Positions 6,411 to 9,420 of a DNA stretch of 9,420 nucleotides are shown piece after piece (the first letter of the stretch is position 1; every line of letters begins with the position of its first letter). Under the pieces are notes generated by a model. That model saw only the letters and a program-made list of their open reading frames with translations. It ran no database searches and had not been told where the DNA came from. Made by a program: the position numbers and the translations under genes. The DNA comes from an uncultured Eubacteriales bacterium (GTDB lineage Bacteria; Bacillota; Clostridia; Peptostreptococcales; Anaerovoracaceae), in NCBI GenBank assembly GCA_900540145.1, contig UQEW01000071.1:1-9420 (forward strand). The letters are read 5' to 3'.

Positions 6411-9050
6411 TTATTTTGCCAATTTTCTCTCTATAAGCTTTACGATTTCAACAATCGGAATTACGCAGAATGCCAAACCGATTGCAATAGCATATTCAAC
6501 AAAGCTTATATGTTCAAATTCAAATGCATCAGATAAGAAAGGAACATATATTACAAGAGATGTGCAAATAAAGCTTGCAATTCCTGCCCAAGTTAACGAT
6601 GGATTCCAATGCTTAATGCTGAAAATGCTTCCTCTCTGTGAACGCATGTTGAAGCTGTGGAATATCTCTGCCATGGATAAGGTTAGGAATGCCATTGTAG
6701 TACCGTCAGGGCTTGTTGCAATCTCCCAAACGCCTGATTCTATATAATGACCTACAAAGTAAGCTATCAGCGTAAGACCCGCCAAAATAACTCCCTGATA
6801 TACCATATCTATGCCCATTCCGCCGGCAAATACGCCGTCACTGGTCTTTCTAGGCTTTCTCTTCATGATATCAGCTTCAGGTCTTTCTACACCAAGAGCA
6901 AGAGCAGGGAAGCAGTCGGTAACAAGATTTATCCATAACAGGTGTACAGGCTGCAGTATAGTAAATCCAAGCATTGTTGCTGTAAATATACTTATTACTT
7001 CACTCATGTTTGAGGCCAGCAAGAATTGTATTGCTTTTCTGATATTATCGTATATGCGGCGTCCTTCTGCTACAGCGCCTACAATTGTTGCGAAATTATC
7101 GTCTGCCAGTACCATGTCAGCTACGTTTTTAGTTACATCAGTTCCGGTAATACCCATGCCGACGCCTATGTCAGCTGATTTAATGCTAGGCGCATCGTTG
7201 ACACCGTCTCCGGTCATGGCAGTAACATAGCCTTTTTTCTTCCACATATTTACGATTCTAACCTTATGTTCAGGTTGAACTCTGGCATACACCCCGATAT
7301 TCTCAATTTCCTTTTCAAAGGTATCATCGTCCATTTCATTAAGCATAGCTCCGGTTATAGCTTTTCTTCCGTCATGTAAGATGCCGAGTTCCTTACCTAT
7401 AGCTGATGCTGTATCTATATGGTCTCCGGTAATCATTACAGGAGTGATTCCTGCACTGTTGCATTCCTCGATAGCTGCTTTTACCTCAGGTCTTACCGGG
7501 TCTATCATTCCTACCAGACCAATAAAGCAAAGTTGATTTTCAACTGACTCGGCACTTATCTTATCAGGCATCGTGTCATATATTCTCTGCGATGCCATAA
7601 GCACTCTGAGAGCTTTATCTGCCATATTTTTATTGGCTTGTAATATGTTATTTTTATCTTCATCAGTTAAAGCCCTGACTGTTCCTTTATCTAAGATCAT
7701 CGTACATTTTTTAAGTACTTCATCAGGAGCTCCCTTAGTATACTGAATTACCTTACCTGACTCTTCATCGGCATGAATCGTAGTCATCATCTTTCTGCCG
7801 CTGTCAAAAGGAACTTCTTTTACTCTCGGCATCTTATCTTCTACAGATTTTTTATTAATGCCAAGCTTATATGCATAATTTACGAGAGCACATTCCGTAG
7901 GCTCACCTGTAGCTTCAGAATCTCCCTCTTCTATGGCTGCGTCGCAGCATAATGCCATTGCCTGAGCTAATAACTTTTCATCATCGCCGTAGTAATCTAC
8001 CACAGTCATCTTGTTCTGGGTCAGCGTTCCTGTTTTATCTGAACATATTATCTGTGCGCATCCAAGAGTTTCGACAGCTGTCAGTTTGCGTATGATAGCA
8101 TTCTTCTTACTCATGTTGGTAACGCCGATAGACAAAACTATCGTTACTACAGCAGCTAATCCCTCCGGTATGGCTGCTACCGCCAAACTTACGGCTACCA
8201 TGAATACGTCAAGAATTACCTCTCCGTTAAGGGAATCAGCTCTAAGTAAACTTACGCCAAAGATTATAGCGCAGATTACCAGGACTAAGACTGTCAGAAC
8301 TTTACTGAGCTGGCTTAATTTAATCTGAAGAGGTGTCTTTCCTTCTTTAGCCTGAGCCAAAGCATCGGCAATTTTACCCATTTCGGTATTCATACCGGTC
8401 TCGCATACTACAGCAGCGCCTCTTCCGTAAACAACGGTGCTGCCCATGTATACCATATTCTTTCTGTCGCCGAGAGGAATTTCCTTTTCTCCTCCCAGAT
8501 CTAAAACTTCTTCAGTTTTATCTACAGGAACGCTTTCTCCTGTCAGTGCAGCTTCTTCTATTTTCATGCTGGCACATTGAATGATTCTGCCGTCAGCCGG
8601 CACCGCATCTCCTGCCTCAAGGATTACTATATCACCTTTAACTAAATCTTCACTTTTAATTGTTACCAGCTTGCCGTCTCTGTAGACTTTGCTGGTGGCA
8701 GAAGCCATCTCTTGTAAAGCTTCTATGGCTTTTTCGGCTTTGCTTTCTTGATAAACACCTAATACCGCATTAACAACAACGACGAATAAGATGATTATTA
8801 CATCAGCAAAACTTTCATCGGCATAAAAAGCAGTTATTCCCGATATAGCAGCGGCCACGATAAGGATTATTATCATAGGGTCCGCAAACTGCAGTAAAAG
8901 CTTTTTAAGCAGTGAATCCTTGTCAGGTTCTTTTAGCTTATTTTTGCCATCTGCGTTTAGACGTTTTTCTGCTTCCGAAGACATCAGTCCATCTTTACTG
9001 GAATTAACCTCTTTTAGAGCTTCTTCTGTCGTTTTTAAGTAATATTGCAT
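6411..9050 (-). CDS. P-type cation ATPase (type IIA, Ca2+/Mn2+ export)
   Basis: This 879-residue protein is a P2A-type cation pump of the SERCA-like family, exporting Ca2+ and/or Mn2+ across the cytoplasmic membrane. In order: an N-terminal actuator helix; M1-M2; actuator motif TGES (170-173); M4 VAAIPEGL (291-298); phosphorylation motif DKTGTLT with Asp338; nucleotide domain KGAPDE (439-444); hinge TGDGVNDAP (613-621); and M5-M10. Ligands of both SERCA calcium sites have counterparts: Glu296 (M4), Asn681 and Glu684 (M5), Asn708, Thr711 and Asp712 (M6), and Glu795 (M8). The ATG at 9050 has AAAGGA about 9 bases upstream. The frame is open to 9095, but those 15 extra codons run through the leader and are not family-like. 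A yybP-ykoY manganese riboswitch precedes it, as for the Mn2+/Ca2+ ATPase YoaB of Lactococcus, so Mn2+ detoxification is the favoured role. Confidence 0.95.
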   Translation of the reverse strand: MQYYLKTTEEALKEVNSSKDGLMSSEAEKRLNADGKNKLKEPDKDSLLKKLLLQFADPMIIILIVAAAISGITAFYADESFADVIIILFVVVVNAVLGVYQESKAEKAIEALQEMASATSKVYRDGKLVTIKSEDLVKGDIVILEAGDAVPADGRIIQCASMKIEEAALTGESVPVDKTEEVLDLGGEKEIPLGDRKNMVYMGSTVVYGRGAAVVCETGMNTEMGKIADALAQAKEGKTPLQIKLSQLSKVLTVLVLVICAIIFGVSLLRADSLNGEVILDVFMVAVSLAVAAIPEGLAAVVTIVLSIGVTNMSKKNAIIRKLTAVETLGCAQIICSDKTGTLTQNKMTVVDYYGDDEKLLAQAMALCCDAAIEEGDSEATGEPTECALVNYAYKLGINKKSVEDKMPRVKEVPFDSGRKMMTTIHADEESGKVIQYTKGAPDEVLKKCTMILDKGTVRALTDEDKNNILQANKNMADKALRVLMASQRIYDTMPDKISAESVENQLCFIGLVGMIDPVRPEVKAAIEECNSAGITPVMITGDHIDTASAIGKELGILHDGRKAITGAMLNEMDDDTFEKEIENIGVYARVQPEHKVRIVNMWKKKGYVTAMTGDGVNDAPSIKSADIGVGMGITGTDVTKNVADMVLADDNFATIVGAVAEGRRIYDNIRKAIQFLLASNMSEVISIFTATMLGFTILQPVHLLWINLVTDCFPALALGVERPEADIMKRKPRKTSDGVFAGGMGIDMVYQGVILAGLTLIAYFVGHYIESGVWEIATSPDGTTMAFLTLSMAEIFHSFNMRSQRGSIFSIKHWNPSLTWAGIASFICTSLVIYVPFLSDAFEFEHISFVEYAIAIGLAFCVIPIVEIVKLIERKLAK

Positions 9051-9077
9051 TCTTTTTCTTCCTTTCCGGGCGAAGTT

Positions 9078-9118
9078 AAAAAAAACTTCTACCATATATT
9101 ATACTATACGGTAAAAGT
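9078..9118 (-). terminator. Riboswitch-controlled intrinsic terminator in the ATPase leader
   Basis: In the minus transcript ACUUUUACC (9118-9110) pairs with GGUAGAAGU (9093-9085), and the helix continues through AU pairs toward the centre, followed by eight U (9085-9078). Two of three apparent mismatches are G-U pairs only in the minus-strand RNA (9089/9114 and 9094/9109), which fixes the direction. Its 5' arm includes the CUUUUAC that closes the aptamer, so the two structures exclude each other. Confidence 0.85.
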
Positions 9119-9206
9119 CTTACTATTTAAGATATATGCGAATCATTTTCATGATTGGCTTGACGCAAAATATCACACCTCAAAGATGCCAGTTACTCCC
9201 TTTTAC
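9111..9206 (-). promoter_or_regulatory. yybP-ykoY manganese riboswitch aptamer
   Basis: The leader of the P-type ATPase matches the yybP-ykoY class (Rfam RF00080), a Mn2+ sensor. Reading the minus-strand RNA: P1 5' strand GUAAAAG (9206-9200); the conserved loop GGGAGUAAC (9200-9192); a hairpin CAUC/GGUG; then GCGUCAAGCC (9166-9157), the second conserved loop; an AAUCAU-GAAA-AUGAUU hairpin with a GNRA loop (9156-9141) closed by GCG/CGC; and finally GUAAGAC leading into CUUUUAC (9117-9111), the perfect 7-base complement of the P1 5' strand. Because CUUUUAC is also the terminator's rising arm, Mn2+ binding should stabilise P1, block termination and switch the ATPase on. The class was assigned by memory of the consensus, not by a covariance search. 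Confidence 0.9.
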
Positions 9207-9214
9207 GAGGCAAT

Positions 9215-9243
9215 ATTTTACACTATGCGCAGAAAAATGTCAA
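9215..9243 (-). promoter_or_regulatory. SigA-type promoter of the riboswitch-ATPase transcript
   Basis: On the minus strand a perfect TTGACA (9243-9238) and TAAAAT (9220-9215, 5/6) are separated by 17 bases. Start is expected near 9208, two or three bases before the first paired base of the riboswitch, which is the usual arrangement. The -10 overlaps the stop codon of the small ORF at 9218-9307. Confidence 0.82.
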
Positions 9244-9307
9244 GTTGGAACATGTTTAACATTATCATTAAAATCAAAATTCCCATAGTTATAATTAAAT
9301 TTTTCAT
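9218..9307 (-). CDS. Possible 29-residue hydrophobic protein or gene remnant
   Basis: The ORF encodes 29 residues, starting MKNLIITMGILIL and ending LDIFLRIV: a single basic-start membrane segment of about 18 residues. Its ATG overlaps the stop codon of the preceding frame as ATGA (9307-9304), suggesting coupled translation, but no Shine-Dalgarno is present. It ends inside the -10 of the riboswitch promoter. I do not recognise it. It could be a real small membrane protein, the truncated start of a longer membrane gene (the other two frames stop within about 15 codons, so no simple single frameshift rescues it), or a chance ORF in AT-rich DNA. Confidence 0.3.
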   Translation of the reverse strand: MKNLIITMGILILMIMLNMFQLDIFLRIV

Positions 9308-9420
9308 CGCTTTATTTTTATGTGTTTTTTATATATGATCCTATTTTCATCATCGGTTATTCCCAGGATTTTGCCGCAGGCTATTACGTTGTTTACAGGC
9401 GCACTTACGGCGCACATTCC
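9304..9420 (-). CDS. C-terminal end of an unidentified gene, cut by the window edge
   Basis: A minus-strand frame is open from the window edge for 38 codons and ends in TGA at 9306-9304. The visible residues begin GMCAVSAPVNNVIACGKILG and end with a basic, hydrophilic tail (NRIIYKKHIKIKR). The composition, with higher GC and balanced residues in the first half, looks like true coding sequence. The neighbouring minus frame starting at 9419 stops within five codons. I do not recognise the family from this fragment. No terminator is visible between its stop and the ATPase promoter, so some readthrough into the riboswitch is possible. Confidence 0.45.
   Translation of the reverse strand, partial: GMCAVSAPVNNVIACGKILGITDDENRIIYKKHIKIKR

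Noticed and set aside
9051..9095. N-terminal extension of the ATPase by 15 residues
   Set aside because: It would be encoded by the terminator U-run and the ribosome binding site; the start at 9050 has AAAGGA well placed.
9085..9118. 34-base dyad first read as a protein operator over a -10 (TATAAT at 9098-9103)
   Set aside because: Two of its mismatches are G-U pairs in the minus RNA, eight U follow, and the upstream sequence matches a riboswitch with a better promoter at 9215-9243; a terminator explains it better.
9138..9159. AATCAT-N4-ATGATT palindrome resembling a metal-regulator (Fur-like) box
   Set aside because: It forms the GAAA-capped hairpin inside the riboswitch aptamer and is not a good match to a Fur, PerR or MntR site.
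9045..9338. A 97-codon + strand ORF across the ATPase leader
   Set aside because: It starts inside the ATPase coding region, runs antisense through the riboswitch and its promoter, has no ribosome site and has a low-complexity AT-driven composition.

Overview
The window looks like a chromosomal segment of a low-GC Gram-positive bacterium, most probably an anaerobic Clostridia-type Firmicute. The evidence is AT-rich DNA, strong Shine-Dalgarno sequences of the AAAGGAG type, near-consensus SigA promoters, short U-tailed terminators, a type II pantothenate kinase and a Lit/TIGR01906 membrane protein. I cannot assign a genus. There are no insertion sequences, phage genes, CRISPR arrays, tRNAs or rRNAs.

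Layout, left to right. (1) 1-1723: an NhaC-family Na+/H+ antiporter on +, with its own extended -10 promoter and a TTG start. It is separated by a bidirectional terminator from a convergent sfsA on -. (2) 2459-4489: a compact divergent promoter region. To the right, lgt (prolipoprotein diacylglyceryl transferase) and ychF (YchF/OLA1 ATPase) lie 24 bases apart as a likely operon ending in a strong hairpin terminator. (3) 4512-6324: a three-gene minus-strand operon, in transcription order type II pantothenate kinase, Lit-like TIGR01906 membrane protein and a small HTH-like protein, with a good promoter at 6296-6324. (4) 6350-9243: a large minus-strand P-type cation ATPase. Its leader reads as a complete yybP-ykoY manganese riboswitch: promoter, aptamer, then an intrinsic terminator whose 5' arm is the same segment that closes the aptamer. 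(5) 9218-9420: the end of an unidentified minus-strand gene cut by the window edge, possibly followed by a 29-codon hydrophobic ORF.

Functional themes. Ion homeostasis appears at both ends: sodium/proton exchange on the left and Mn2+/Ca2+ export on the right. Lipoprotein maturation appears twice: Lgt attaches diacylglycerol to prolipoproteins, and the Lit-like protein about 1.4 kb away belongs to the family that remodels such lipids into the lyso form. The others are housekeeping genes (CoA synthesis, YchF, SfsA).

I found no convincing wholly new system. The items most worth checking are the riboswitch-ATPase unit, the Lit-like protein with both family histidines, the Asp in the YchF nucleotide-specificity motif, the unusual sfsA start region, and the unidentified ORFs at the right edge.
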